Positions 1-9,568 of a stretch of 64,000 nucleotides of DNA are shown here, piece after piece. Both the position numbers and the translations under genes were made by a program. Under the pieces are notes generated by a model, which made no database searches, had not been told where the DNA came from, and saw only the letters and a list, made by a program, of their open reading frames with translations. The DNA is from PALSA-607 sp963825425. GTDB lineage: Bacteria > Actinomycetota > Actinomycetes > Acidothermales > Acidothermaceae. The DNA lies in the NCBI GenBank assembly GCA_963825425.1, contig CAWGTF010000013.1, positions 248,001 to 312,000 of the forward strand. Direction: 5' to 3'. Position 1 is the first letter of the stretch. Every line of letters starts with the position of its first letter.

Positions 1-1569
1 CTCACCGACCTGTTGCGCGATGAGTGGGGCTTTGACGGCACCGTTGTGGCCGACTACTTCGGCGTCACGTTTCTTAACCTGCTGCACAAGGTCGCGGCCG
101 ACGAGAGTAGCGCCGCCGCCATGGCGTTGTGGGCCGGCATCGACATCGAGCTGCCCAGCGTGCGCTGCTACGGACAGCCGCTCGTCAAGGCGATCGAGTC
201 GGGTCTGCTGTCGGAGGAGTTCGTCGACCGGGCCGCACGTCGAGTGCTCACGCAGAAGGGTCAGCTCGGTCTGCTCGATCCTGACTGGAGCCCGACAGCT
301 CCGCTCACGCGGTCCCGACACGGTTGCGACTGGCGACATCGATGACGTCGCGGATCGATCGAACTCGACCCGCCCGAGTCGCGCGCGGTTGCTCGTCAAC
401 TCGCCGAGGAGTCGGTGGTCCTCGTGGCAAACAACGGCGTACTTCCGCTAGCGCCCGGGGCGCGAGTCGCGCTACTGGGCCCACGTGCCGACGATGCATT
501 CGCCATGCTCGGCTGCTACACGTTCCCGAGTCACGTCGGGCTTCAGTACCCGAAGTGGCCGCTCGGGCTATCGATTCCCGACGTTGCTCGAAGCGACCCG
601 CAAGGAACTGCCTGACACTGACGTGGCGTACGCCCCAGGGTGCGACGTCGACGGCGACGGACACGGGCGGCTTCGCGGTCGCGGTCAGCGGCGGCTAGCT
701 GCCGCCGATGTCTGCGTCGTCGCACTTGGCGATCGGGCCGGCCTTTTCGGACGAGGAACATCCGGCGAAGGATGCGACGCCGAAACGCTGGAACTGCCCG
801 GCGTACAAGGACAACTACTCGATGCGATTATCGCGACCGGGCGGCCGGTCGTGCTCGTCATGGTGTCCGGCCGTCCCTACGCTCTCGGCGCGTACGCAGA
901 TCGGTTGGCGGCGGTCGTGCAGTCCTTCTTCCCTGGAGAAGAAGGAGGCGCGGCACTCGCCGGCGTGCTGTCCGGCCGGGTGTGTCCCTCCGGGCGGTTG
1001 CCGGTGTCGCATCCCGCGCAGCCCCGGCCAGTCGGGCACGTATCTGACACCCACCCTCGGTCTGCGCAGCGGCGTCAGCACGGTCGACCCGACGCCGCTC
1101 TGGGCTTTCGGTCATGGGCTTTCGTACACCACCTTTCGGTGGGCGGACGTCACGGTCGACGGCGTGGCAGTGACCGACACGGATCGCGTCGAGTCCACAA
1201 CGGACGGCGCGGTGCGGGTCGTCGCTCACCGTCTCGAATATCGGACGCCGAGCAGGCACCGACGTCGTCCAGCTTTACCTGCATGATCCGGTTGCCCAGG
1301 TCACTCGGCCCGACGTCCGCTTGATCGGATACGCCCGCGTTGACGTCGAGCCGGGTCGAATCGCGGCGGGTTTCGTTCGACGTGTCGGCAGACCTCTCCT
1401 CCTTCACCGGTCGTGGGCGGTGTCCGGATCGTCGAGCCGGGCGATCTTCAACTTCGACTGTCGACATCAAGCAGCGAATCGCGCACACATCGTGAACATC
1501 CGACTGCTCGGTCCGGAGCGCACCGTAGGATTGTCGAGGCGCATGGTGGCCGACGTCACGGTGGAGTAG
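1..1569 (+). pseudogene. Glycoside hydrolase family 3 (beta-glucosidase-like), 3' part, multiply frameshifted
   Basis: This is the C-terminal part of a GH3 enzyme that starts left of the window. It would hydrolyse terminal beta-linked glucosyl or xylosyl residues. The first frame reads DEWGFDGTVVADYFGV, the GH3 nucleophile region with its Asp. Later pieces in other frames give the (alpha/beta)6 sandwich domain (VALLGPRADDAFAMLGCY, VLVMVSGRPYALG, FFPGEEGGAALAGVL) and the fibronectin-like end (LWAFGHGLSYTTF). At least four frame changes are needed between about 330 and 1300 to join them, and the last frame stops at 1567-1569. The order and spacing of GH3 motifs are preserved, so sequencing indels and true decay both remain possible. 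The LacI gene 81 bases downstream suggests a regulated sugar locus. Confidence 0.8.
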
Positions 1570-1650
1570 CGGCAGGATCCCTCGATCCCAACCACGGGTC
1601 CTCGGCGCTGCTTGCGTATCGTGTAACGCGACTTTCGAAGGAGACTCGTC

Positions 1651-2680
1651 GTGGCCATCGCCGATCGAGGGCGGGTGACCCGGGTGACCATCGCCGCGAT
1701 CGCCGCAGAGGCGGGCGTATCGGTGCCAACGGTGTCAAGGGTCCTCAACGGTCGAATCGACGTCGCTGCCGACACGCGCACCCGGGTCGAGAAACTCCTC
1801 GAGAAGCACGACTACCAGCGGCGCGGACTCGGCGCGCGGCACTCGAGCGAATCTCATCGACCTCGTGTTCAACGATCTCGACAGCCCATGGGCCGTCGAG
1901 ATCATCCGCGGCGTTGAAGATGTCGCTCACGATGCGGGCGTCGGAACTGTCGTCTCGGCGATCCACAACCAAGTCACGTCGGAGCGACGCTGGTGGCAAA
2001 ACGTCCAGGCCCGTGCATCCGACGGCATCATCTTGGTGACATCGCATCTGCAACCGAAACTGCAAGCGGAGGTGCACCGCCACCTGCCGACGGTTGTCGT
2101 CGACCCCTCGGGCAGCCCGTCTTACGACGTGCCGACAATCGGGGCCACCAACTGGGCCGGCGGGCTCAGTGCGACCGAACATCTCATCGAGCTCGGGCAT
2201 CGCCGAATAGGAATCATCACCGGCCCGCCGCGGCTGCAATGCAGTCGCGCGCGTCTCGACGGCTACCGGGCCGCTCTTGAAGCCGCCGGACTGGAGTTCG
2301 ATCACGATCTGGTTTACACCGGCGACTTCGACCCCGAGTCGGGCTTCACCGGGGGAGCCCAATTTCTGGGTCTGCCGGACCCCCCAACTGCGGTGTTCGC
2401 CTCCAGCGACCAGATGGCGTTCGGGGTCTACGAAGCCGCGCGCCAGCATGGGCTTCGGGTGCCCAGCGACCTCAGCATCGTCGGCTTCGACGACCTGCCC
2501 GAAGCGCTATGGGCGTCTCCCCCGCTCACCACGGTGCGTCAACCACTCGCGGAGATGGGCGCTCTCGCCGCACGAACGGTCCTGCGGTTGGTGCGCGGCG
2601 AACCGATCGAGACGCTGCGAATAGAGCTTTCGACGCAGCTCGTCGTCCGCGAGAGCACCGCCCCGCCCCGCGCGCGGTAG
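1651..2680 (+). CDS. LacI-family transcriptional regulator (one frameshift)
   Basis: This is a sugar-responsive DNA-binding repressor of about 343 residues, the normal LacI length. The GTG at 1651 is preceded by GAAGGAG at 1636-1642. The N-terminal helix-turn-helix reads VTIAAIAAEAGVSVPTVSRV with the hinge-side VLNGR, and the periplasmic-binding-like domain follows (GLSATEHLIELGHRRIGIIT, TAVFASSDQMAFGVYEAAR, LSIVGFDDLPEA, STQLVVRES). The two parts are in different frames, and a one-base change near 1835 joins them without loss. It sits directly behind the GH3 gene and ahead of an MFS gene, so control of that sugar locus is the likely job. The ligand cannot be read from the sequence. Confidence 0.88.
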
Positions 2681-2705
2681 GCGTTGCGTTGACAGACTGT
2701 CGGCC

Positions 2706-4129
2706 ATGCGCGGCGCCGGCAGTCATCCGCCGTGGCGTGGTGTCGCGCTGCTGGTTGCGGGCGCGTTCTTCATGGAGAACCTCGACGGCACCATCATCGC
2801 AACCGCGGCGCCGCGAATGGCGGGCTCCCTCGGCGTCCGGGCCGTCGATCTCAACGTCGTCATCACCGCCTACCTGCTCACCCTGAGCGTCTTCATCCCG
2901 GTGAGCGGATGGCTTGCGGATCGGTTCGGGGCCCGCACCATCTTCGGCACCGCCATCGTCGTGTTCACCGTCGCATCAGGGCTGTGCGCGATCAGCACGA
3001 GCCTCGGTGAACTCACCGCTGTACGAGTCGTTGCAAGGTATCGGCGGTGCGATGATGGTCCCGGTCGGGCGGCTCGTGGTCCTGCGAAAGACGACACCGG
3101 CCGAGTTGATCGACGCGTTCGCGTACCTGACCTGGCCGGCGTTGGCCGCACCTGTCATCGCACCTGCGCTGGGCGGTCTACTCACGACTTACGCGTCGTG
3201 GCGCTGGATCTTCGTCATCAACCTGCCACTGGGCGTCGCTGCGCTGTTCGTCACCGCGCGCATCGTGCCGAATCTGCCGCATGTCGATCGAACACCGATG
3301 GACTGGCGAGGATTCGCGCTGACCGGCGTCGGGCTCGCCACGCTGGTGACCAGCCTCGAACTGGTGACAGCCCGCCGGGTCGACTGGCTCTTTACCGGCA
3401 CGACCGGTGCGGTCGCGCTCGTCACCATCGCCGTCGCTGTTCGCCACTTGCGACGAGCTGTGCATCCCCTCGTCGAACTCGCATCGCTGCAGATCCCGAC
3501 GTTTCGGGTAACCACGCTCGGGGGCTCCTTCTTTCGACTCGCGGTCGGCGCGGTGCCGTTCCTGCTGCCGTTGATGTTTCAGGAGGCGTTTCGCTGGAGC
3601 CCGGTCAAAGCCGGTGTGCTCGTCGTCGCCGTGTTCGTCGGCAACATCGGCATCAAACCGGTCACCGGCCCGTTGTTGCGCCGATTCGGGTTCCGGACTG
3701 TCCTGGTGCATGCCGCGCTCTGGAGCGCCGTGACTATCGCACTGTGTGGTCTTGATCACTGCACACACTCCGCTGTGGGCGATCGCTGCGCTCCTGTTCG
3801 CGTCTGGAGTGTTTCGATCCATCGGGTTTACGGCGTACAACGCCATCAGCTTTGTCGACGTGGCGCCGGACGCTATCGGCGACGCGAACACGCTGACGAC
3901 GACAGTCCAGCAGCTCACCATGGGATTGGGCGTTGTCGCGGGAGCGCTTGCACTGCGGGCGGGCAGTCCCATCGCCAAACAACTCGGCGTCACCGCCGGC
4001 GCCCGCTCTGCATTCTCGCTGGCGTTTTGCCTCATCGCGGCCGTGGCGTTGCTTGCGGTGGTCGAGTCGGCACTGCTGCCGCGTGATGCGGGCGCGGCGG
4101 CCGTGACACCGGCAGCTAGGAGGAGATAA
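2706..4129 (+). CDS. MFS transporter, DHA2/EmrB-QacA type (two frameshifts)
   Basis: This is an inner-membrane proton-driven exporter of the major facilitator superfamily. The start resembles the DHA2 (14-helix) group: FFMENLDGTIIATAAPRMA, then VVITAYLLTLSVFIPVSGWL and the loop 2-3 motif ADRFGART. Motif C-like glycines and prolines occur in PALAAPVIAPALGGLL. The reading changes frame near 3020 and again near 3750; the joined protein is about 470 residues with hydrophobic segments to the end. It follows the LacI gene by 25 bases. It could export a drug or carry a sugar-derived compound. The stop at 4127-4129 overlaps by 14 bases the stop of the convergent GGDEF-EAL gene. Confidence 0.82.
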
Positions 4130-6398
4130 GGGACGCCGCCCACGCGTCGTCCGCTGGCCTGCCGGTGTCCATCGATGTGGCGAAGAAGGCTGGCACGGCC
4201 TGCGCAGCCAGCGGCCGCGCGAAGTGGTAACCCTGACCCAGGTCGCACGACAGTTCGCGCAGGCTGGCGTACTGCTGCGCCGTCTCGATGCCCTCGGCGA
4301 CAGTCTGCATATGCAGTGTGCGGGCCAGTTCCACGACGGTTCGGACGATCGCCGAGCCCTCGACAGAAGTCTCGATCGTGTCGGTGAAGGCCTTATCAAT
4401 CTTGAGCTGGTCAGCCGGAAAATGCTGCAGCGAGGCCAACGATGAGTAGCCGGTACCAAAGTCGTCGATCGCCAAGCCGGACTCCGAGTGCCTTCAGTGG
4501 GCTGAGACGCTCGATGATGCGGAGTGGATCGTGCATCAGCACCGATTCGGTGACCTCGAGCGTCAGCGCGCGCGCCGGCAGACCGGTCTGTCGCAGTACT
4601 TCGGTCACCATGTCGGCGAAACCCGGGTCGTCGAGTTGCCGGGCCGACACATTGACGCTGATTGCCAAGTCGGGAAGCGATGATGCACGCCAAGCCGCAG
4701 CCTGCGTACAACCCGAACCCAACACCCACTGACCGATCTCGACGATGACGCCGTTGCGCTCGGCGATCGGGATGAAGGCCTTCGGTGCAATCAAGCCTCG
4801 GACCGGATGATCCCATCGCACCAACGCCTCTACCGCGACCGCTCTGCCGGTCCGCAAGTCGACGACGGGCTGGTACTGAAGGCGCAGCTCTCCGCGGGCC
4901 ACTGCGTGGTACAAATCGCTGCCGAGTTCCAACACGTCCATCGTCTCGGTGTGCATGCTGGGGTCGTATACCAGCGCGGTGCGGGCGCCGCTGCGCTTCG
5001 CGCGGTACATCGCGACGTCCGCGTTGCGCAGCAGCTCGTCAGCCGTCCGTACAGACTCGTCGCTCGAGGCGATACCGATGCTGGCAAACGCAAAGACCTC
5101 CCGGCCGACGAGTCGGATCGGTTCCAGCAGCGCCTTCGTGATTCGGTTCGCGACTATCTGACCGGCGTCGCATCCGACCGTCCTTTCGAGCAGGACGGCG
5201 AACTCGTCGCCGCCGAGACGGGCGGCGGTGTCATCGTCGCGCAAGGCCTCACGCAGTCGTCCGGCCACCCATGCGAGCAGTTCGTCGCCGGCCGCATGGC
5301 CCAAGCTGTCGTTGACGTCCTTGAAACGATCGAGGTCGATGAAGAGCACCGTGACTTCGGTGCCCATCCGAGCGCCGTTATGCAGCGCCTGATTCAGCCG
5401 GTCGAGGAACAGCGATCGGTTGCGGCAGCCCAGTCACCGAGTCGTGGTACGCGTCGCGCATCGCTTCGACCGTGCGCGCGTCGGTCAATGCGAGACTCGC
5501 CTGCTCGGCAAACGCGGCGAGCATCTCGCGCCGGTCGTCGACATCTGGCGTCTCCGGAAGGACGACAGTCACCAGGCTGCCGATCGTGTCGCCTTCGATG
5601 TGCACCGGCGCGGCGAGTGCTGTACACCTGACCGCCTCGTGCTCGTCGCTCACTCTGGTGACCACGCCGTCGATCGCGACCGAGTCGGAGGCCGCCGCCA
5701 TGATGAGCGCATCGTGATCGTCGGTGTCGTCGGCCGGCGCTGCCGAGGAAACGATCCGGTTCCGCCCGGCCAATGGCTCACTGAGCACGAGTGCGACGAA
5801 CGCATCACTCAATAGCGCAGCCGCGCCAGCGGTCACGGCATCGAGCACGGTCTGCAGTGGCGCACGATGGGAGATGGCCCGCTGGATCGTGAGCAGTGAC
5901 TCCAGCAATCGCTGGCGCTGCCCGAGCGTGTCGAGCAGTCGCAACCGCTCCGTCGCTTCCTGCTCACGTTCGGTCCGCAACCTGCGCTCGACCTGCAGCG
6001 TCCGCAGGCTGCGCAGCGCCAAGCCGAGAACGCTCGCCATGCTGAGCAGCAGTTGACGTTCCTCGCCGGTGAATTCGTCGCCCGCCCGCGCCACCACGAG
6101 GTGTCCAGAACGATCGTCGTAGAGGTGCGCGGCGACGGAGTGCAACAACCCGAGGCCCTGCGACGTCGATGACGGTCGTGCCGGCGACGGCGTTGGTCAG
6201 CGCGTCGACAGGCGGCTCGCGGCGGCCGACGCCGACGCAGGCCAGCACCTCGCGATCGCGGACGAGTGCGCCGAGCTCCGCGCCGAACGTCTCGATGGCG
6301 CGCTCTACCGCGACCCGGACGGCGTCCTCCTCAGTCTCCTGAGACGCCACTGCGTCGAAGTATTCGGTCAGCTGGTGAACTGACCAGTGGTAAGCCAC
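4116..6398 (-). CDS. GAF-GGDEF-EAL cyclic-di-GMP enzyme (about three frameshifts)
   Basis: This is a bifunctional cyclic-di-GMP signalling protein of about 760 residues. The GTG at 6398 has GAGGAG seven bases upstream, inside the end of the FIST gene. Two GAF-like sensory regions come first, then a coiled stretch (ERRLRTEREQEATERLRLL), a GGDEF domain (FIDLDRFKDVNDSLGH, RLGGDEF) and an EAL domain (AVEALVRWDHP, EVTESVLMHD, AIDDFGTGYSSL, LKIDKAF, AEGIET). The inhibitory RxxD site is present as RDDD, five residues before GGDEF. Both catalytic signatures are complete, so the protein could make and degrade c-di-GMP. Frame changes near 6150, 5390 and 4480 are needed. It probably forms an operon with the FIST gene, ten bases upstream. 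Confidence 0.88.
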
Positions 6399-6408
6399 CG
6401 TGCGCTCC

Positions 6409-7640
6409 TCACCCGAAGGCCACGATCACCAAGGTCAGATGGTGCATACCCCGCGCACCACGGGTGCGCGCGATCTCGCCGTACGTGTAGAAGCCGCCGA
6501 ACGGCGCGCCTGCGGCACGGTGCATGAACTTCGCGACTTCTGCGCGCACGCCGTCCGGATCGAGAAACATGAAGCGCACACCGCAGTCGAACACCAAGAA
6601 GCCGATCGGCGCGGCGCCCTCAAGCGGCGCAACTGCCTCCGCGTACGCGTCGTCAACGCTGGAAAGCAAGCCCTCGCGGTCGGTCTCCATGGCCCAGAGC
6701 AAGGCACCTTGGGGTACGGCCACCAACGACTTGATCGAGCCGTCGCCGGCGTTTCCCTCGTTCATCACCCGAATGTCTTCGCCGCCGTGCCGCGACATGC
6801 CGAGCGGATGCTTCATGGCGAAGAATCTGAAGGCCGGCGTGTCGTCGGCCAGCGATTTCGGCGCATTGGTGCGCCGCGAGAAGACGTCGAGGGCGGCCTC
6901 GCCGTCCAGCGTGTGGACCGTTCCGCCCGCACTGCTCGTCACCACCATCGGCTCGCCGTGCTTGCGCCACCCGTGCGCGACGCCGACGCCGATGGGCGCG
7001 TCCGAACCGATGGCCGCAGCCACCACCGCATCGCTGAGCACCCGGACGCCGTCGGCGTCCGCGAGGAACTGGAACGTCTTGTCGTAGTCGAAGTTGTCGG
7101 CAGCGCACCCGCCGGCGAGCGGCACCGTAGCCGCCGACCACGCTGTAGGCACCGCGGACGAGTTCGTGCTGCTCGCCGGCAAGTCCGTCCGCAAGCAGCA
7201 GCAGGATCTTGTGCTCGCGGGTCAACTCGTGCACCGTGCTCGCGACCTGCTCGCCGGCCGCACGCTGACCCGCCGAAACGTTCAGCGCGGCACTGATGCG
7301 GACCTCGAATCCGTCGCCGCCAATGACGCTCACCACCACCGAGGGCTCGGCCGGGCCGGTCTGAGCGAGCTGAGCGACACCGGTGCACCCGATCAGGGGC
7401 GTGTCACCAGCCTCGGAACGAATGCCGTCGAGCATGGCCTGGTAGTCCACACCCGCCGGACAGAAGACCATGACGAGCGAGGCCGCGCGGCCGGCAAGTG
7501 CTTCACGAGCGGCCGCCGCGCCCGCCGTCCGCACGTCGCTGTTGCAGCTACGACCCGACCCGAACCAGCGCTGCCCCGTCCGCCGCCTGCGCGCGCACAG
7601 GTTCCAGCACGGCCACCTGCGAGCCGTCCAGCACTGTCAT
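6409..7640 (-). CDS. FIST N/C domain signal-sensing protein (two frameshifts)
   Basis: This is a FIST-domain protein of about 410 residues, a family proposed to bind small ligands such as amino acids upstream of signalling output domains. The start is set by GGAGG six bases before the ATG at 7640. The N-terminal part includes VRTAGAAAAREAL, ASLVMVFCPAGVDYQAML and TPLIGCTGVAQL. The C-terminal part includes VPLAGGCAADNFDYDKTFQF and ends with FGGFYTYGEIAR and HHLTLVIVAFG, typical of FIST_C. Frame changes near 7550 and 7120 restore one chain; the first is a single base between VGS and SCNSDV. The GGDEF-EAL gene starts ten bases downstream, so the FIST protein probably delivers a ligand signal to c-di-GMP turnover. 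Confidence 0.85.
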
Positions 7641-7842
7641 CCATCGCCTCCAGCGCACCCAAAACAGAACTCGTCTTCTCCGAATCGGCTTTATGGAGGC
7701 GAATGTGAGGACTATGAGGAGTTGGTGCGCCGCCGGCCGGAAGCACCAGGGTGGTTGATCCCGAGACCATTCCAACGTCGACTAGAACCTGCCAGGATTG
7801 GGCGCAGGTCAGCGATCTGCCGACATCCTTGGAGGCATGACG

Positions 7843-8682
7843 ATGAACGCCCTCGATTCGAAATCTGACGAACGGCCTACGGCAATGGTGGGCGACAAGC
7901 TCTTCGGTCGGGTGGCGCTGGTCACCGGCGGAACCCGCGGTATCGGCGCGGCGATCTGCCGGAGCCTGGTCAGCCAGGGCGCTTCTGTGGCCGCTGGCTA
8001 CAGCGCCAACCGCGACCGTGCGGAACAATTCCTCAAGGAGTTGGAGTCGGACTTCGGCGCCGACGTGCACGCGACCCTGCACCAGGGCAACGTGTCCAAG
8101 CCGGAAGACTGCCGTCGGGTGGTCGGAGAGGTGCTCGAACAGCACGGCCGGCTCGACATCCTGGTCAACAACGCCGGCATCACGATCGACAAGATGACGG
8201 CGAAGATGACGGTCGAGGACTGGAACACGGTTCTCGCCGTCAACCTGTCCGGCTCGTTCTACATGGCGCAGCCGGCTCTTGAGCACATGGTTGAGCGCGG
8301 GACGGGTCGCATCATCTTCGTGTCCTCGGTTATCGGCGAGCACGGCAACGTCGGCCAGGCGAACTACGCCGCGTCCAAGGCCGGCATGATCGGCCTCACC
8401 AAGGCCCTGGCGAAAGAGGCGGCCTTCATCCTCAAGCGGGCCGACCGGCTCGAAGACGACGGCATCGGCATCACAGTGAATACAGTCACGCCAGGCTTTG
8501 TGGCGACGGAGATGCTCGAGCACGTTCCGGAGAAGATCCAGGACAGGATCCTGGGGCAGATTCCGATGGGCCGGTTCTGCCGTCCGGAAGAGGTCGCACG
8601 AGTGGTCCATTTCCTCGCCGCCGACGCGTCGGCGTACATCACCGGCCAGGTCTGGGGGGTCAACGGCGGCCTGGAGATGTAG
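7843..8682 (+). CDS. phaB: Acetoacetyl-CoA reductase / 3-oxoacyl reductase, SDR family
   Basis: This NADPH-dependent short-chain dehydrogenase would reduce acetoacetyl-CoA to (R)-3-hydroxybutyryl-CoA, the PHA monomer. GGAGG at 7831-7835 is seven bases from the ATG at 7843 and only one from the ATG at 7837, so 7843 is chosen, giving 279 residues. The cofactor motif TGGTRGIG is at residues 28-35, NNAG at 109-112, and catalytic Ser162, Tyr175 and Lys179 are present. About twelve extra residues (ILKRADRLEDDG) precede ITVNTVTPG. The phasin and PHA synthase genes follow. A FabG-type role in fatty acid synthesis is the alternative, but the context favours PHA. Confidence 0.85.
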   Translation: MNALDSKSDERPTAMVGDKLFGRVALVTGGTRGIGAAICRSLVSQGASVAAGYSANRDRAEQFLKELESDFGADVHATLHQGNVSKPEDCRRVVGEVLEQHGRLDILVNNAGITIDKMTAKMTVEDWNTVLAVNLSGSFYMAQPALEHMVERGTGRIIFVSSVIGEHGNVGQANYAASKAGMIGLTKALAKEAAFILKRADRLEDDGIGITVNTVTPGFVATEMLEHVPEKIQDRILGQIPMGRFCRPEEVARVVHFLAADASAYITGQVWGVNGGLEM

Positions 8683-8713
8683 CCCTCCGCAGGGAATTCC
8701 AGACTAGGCTCGC

Positions 8714-8743
8714 TTGACATACCAAGCGCTTGGTGTGTATGGT
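8714..8743 (+). promoter_or_regulatory. Phasin promoter with a perfect palindromic operator
   Basis: TTGACA at 8714-8719 and TATGGT at 8738-8743 form a sigma-70-like promoter with an 18-base spacer. The spacer contains ACCAAGCGCTTGGT at 8721-8734, a perfect 14-base inverted repeat of the kind bound by TetR-family repressors. A protein bound there would block polymerase. No TetR gene is in the window, so the regulator would be encoded elsewhere, unless one of the XRE proteins binds it. Confidence 0.6.
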
Positions 8744-8789
8744 GTGCATATCGGAAAGTGTTGTACCGAAGACCCCGAAGGAGCACACC

Positions 8790-9098
8790 ATGGCAACCAC
8801 AACCGCCAAGACCCCCACGACCGAGATGCCTGCGCTCGCCCAGCAGATTCGCGAGCAGTTGGTCTCCACCGTCAAGCAGGGCCAGCAAATGTCCGTCGAT
8901 GCAGCGCAGACCTGGGTCAAGGCCGTTTCGGTCCTTCCGCTCCCCGACCTGCCCGCGATCCCCGGTATCCCCGCCGTTCCCGGCGTCGAGGCAGCAACCA
9001 AGTACGCGTTCGACGTTGCGGCTGACCTGCTCGTCGCACAGCGCGACTTCGCCTTGCAGCTGGCGAGCGTGTTCATCCCCGAGAAGTTGGTCGTCTGA
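8790..9098 (+). CDS. Phasin-like PHA granule-associated protein
   Basis: This small protein of 102 residues would coat PHA granules and control their size. AAGGAG at 8778-8783 precedes the ATG at 8790. It has no signal peptide or membrane helix. An N-terminal amphipathic part (ALAQQIREQLVSTVKQGQQM) is followed by a proline-rich linker, LPDLPAIPGIPAVPGV, and a second helix (ATKYAFDVAADLLVAQRDFA). That pattern resembles actinobacterial phasins and the heparin-binding-haemagglutinin type of surface helix. It lies between the acetoacetyl-CoA reductase and PHA synthase genes and has its own promoter with a palindromic operator. The assignment rests mainly on composition and context. Confidence 0.7.
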   Translation: MATTTAKTPTTEMPALAQQIREQLVSTVKQGQQMSVDAAQTWVKAVSVLPLPDLPAIPGIPAVPGVEAATKYAFDVAADLLVAQRDFALQLASVFIPEKLVV

Positions 9099-9143
9099 TC
9101 ACAAGTCCCCAAACGGGGCGACGAAGCACGAACGGAAGCGTCG

Positions 9144-9506
9144 ATGACAGCAGAGGATGGTCCCCAGTTCGACCTGGGAAGTTTCATCCGCGCGCAGCGA
9201 CAGATGGCCAATCTGTCGCTGCGCCAGCTGTCTGCCCTGACCGAGGTCTCGAACCCCTACCTCAGCCAGCTCGAGCGCGGACTGCACGAGCCCTCCCTAC
9301 GCGTGCTCAAGTCGATCGCCGACGCGCTGAACCTGTCCGCTGAAACGCTGTTCGAGCAAGCAGGCTTGATCAAGAGCGTCGACCGGACGGACGACGCCGC
9401 AACCGAGAAGGCGATCCAAGCGGACCCTCGGCTCACGCCGGCGCAACGCCGGGCGTTGCGCACCGTCTATCGCAGTTACGTCGAGGCCAACACCGAAGAG
9501 TCGTGA
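9144..9506 (+). CDS. XRE-family HTH regulator of the PHA cluster (copy 1)
   Basis: This is a DNA-binding protein of 120 residues with one Cro/C1-type helix-turn-helix near the N-terminus (LSLRQLSALTEVSNPYLSQL, then ERGLHEPSLRVLKSIADAL). The C-terminal tail (TPAQRRALRTVYRSYVEAN) is short and charged. No cupin or ligand domain is present. It sits 45 bases after the phasin gene and 62 bases before PHA synthase, and is a clear paralogue of the regulator at 12133-12591. It probably senses granule or PHA state and controls the cluster, as PhaR-type autoregulators do in other bacteria, but it is not a PhaR homologue by sequence. Confidence 0.8.
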   Translation: MTAEDGPQFDLGSFIRAQRQMANLSLRQLSALTEVSNPYLSQLERGLHEPSLRVLKSIADALNLSAETLFEQAGLIKSVDRTDDAATEKAIQADPRLTPAQRRALRTVYRSYVEANTEES

Positions 9507-9568
9507 TCTCACCGGCCAAGTGGGGCACTGACCTTCCTCGTGCACGCGCGGCTTAGGAGTCGGACACC

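Noticed and set aside
1..1569. GH3 region considered as several small genes
   Set aside because: The pieces in different frames fall in the exact order of one GH3 protein and none has its own plausible start.
7393..8610. A 405-codon open frame on the minus strand opposite the acetoacetyl-CoA reductase gene
   Set aside because: It is a shadow of the high-GC coding strand. It has low-complexity Arg/Ala/Asp content and no recognisable motif, while the plus strand has a complete SDR.
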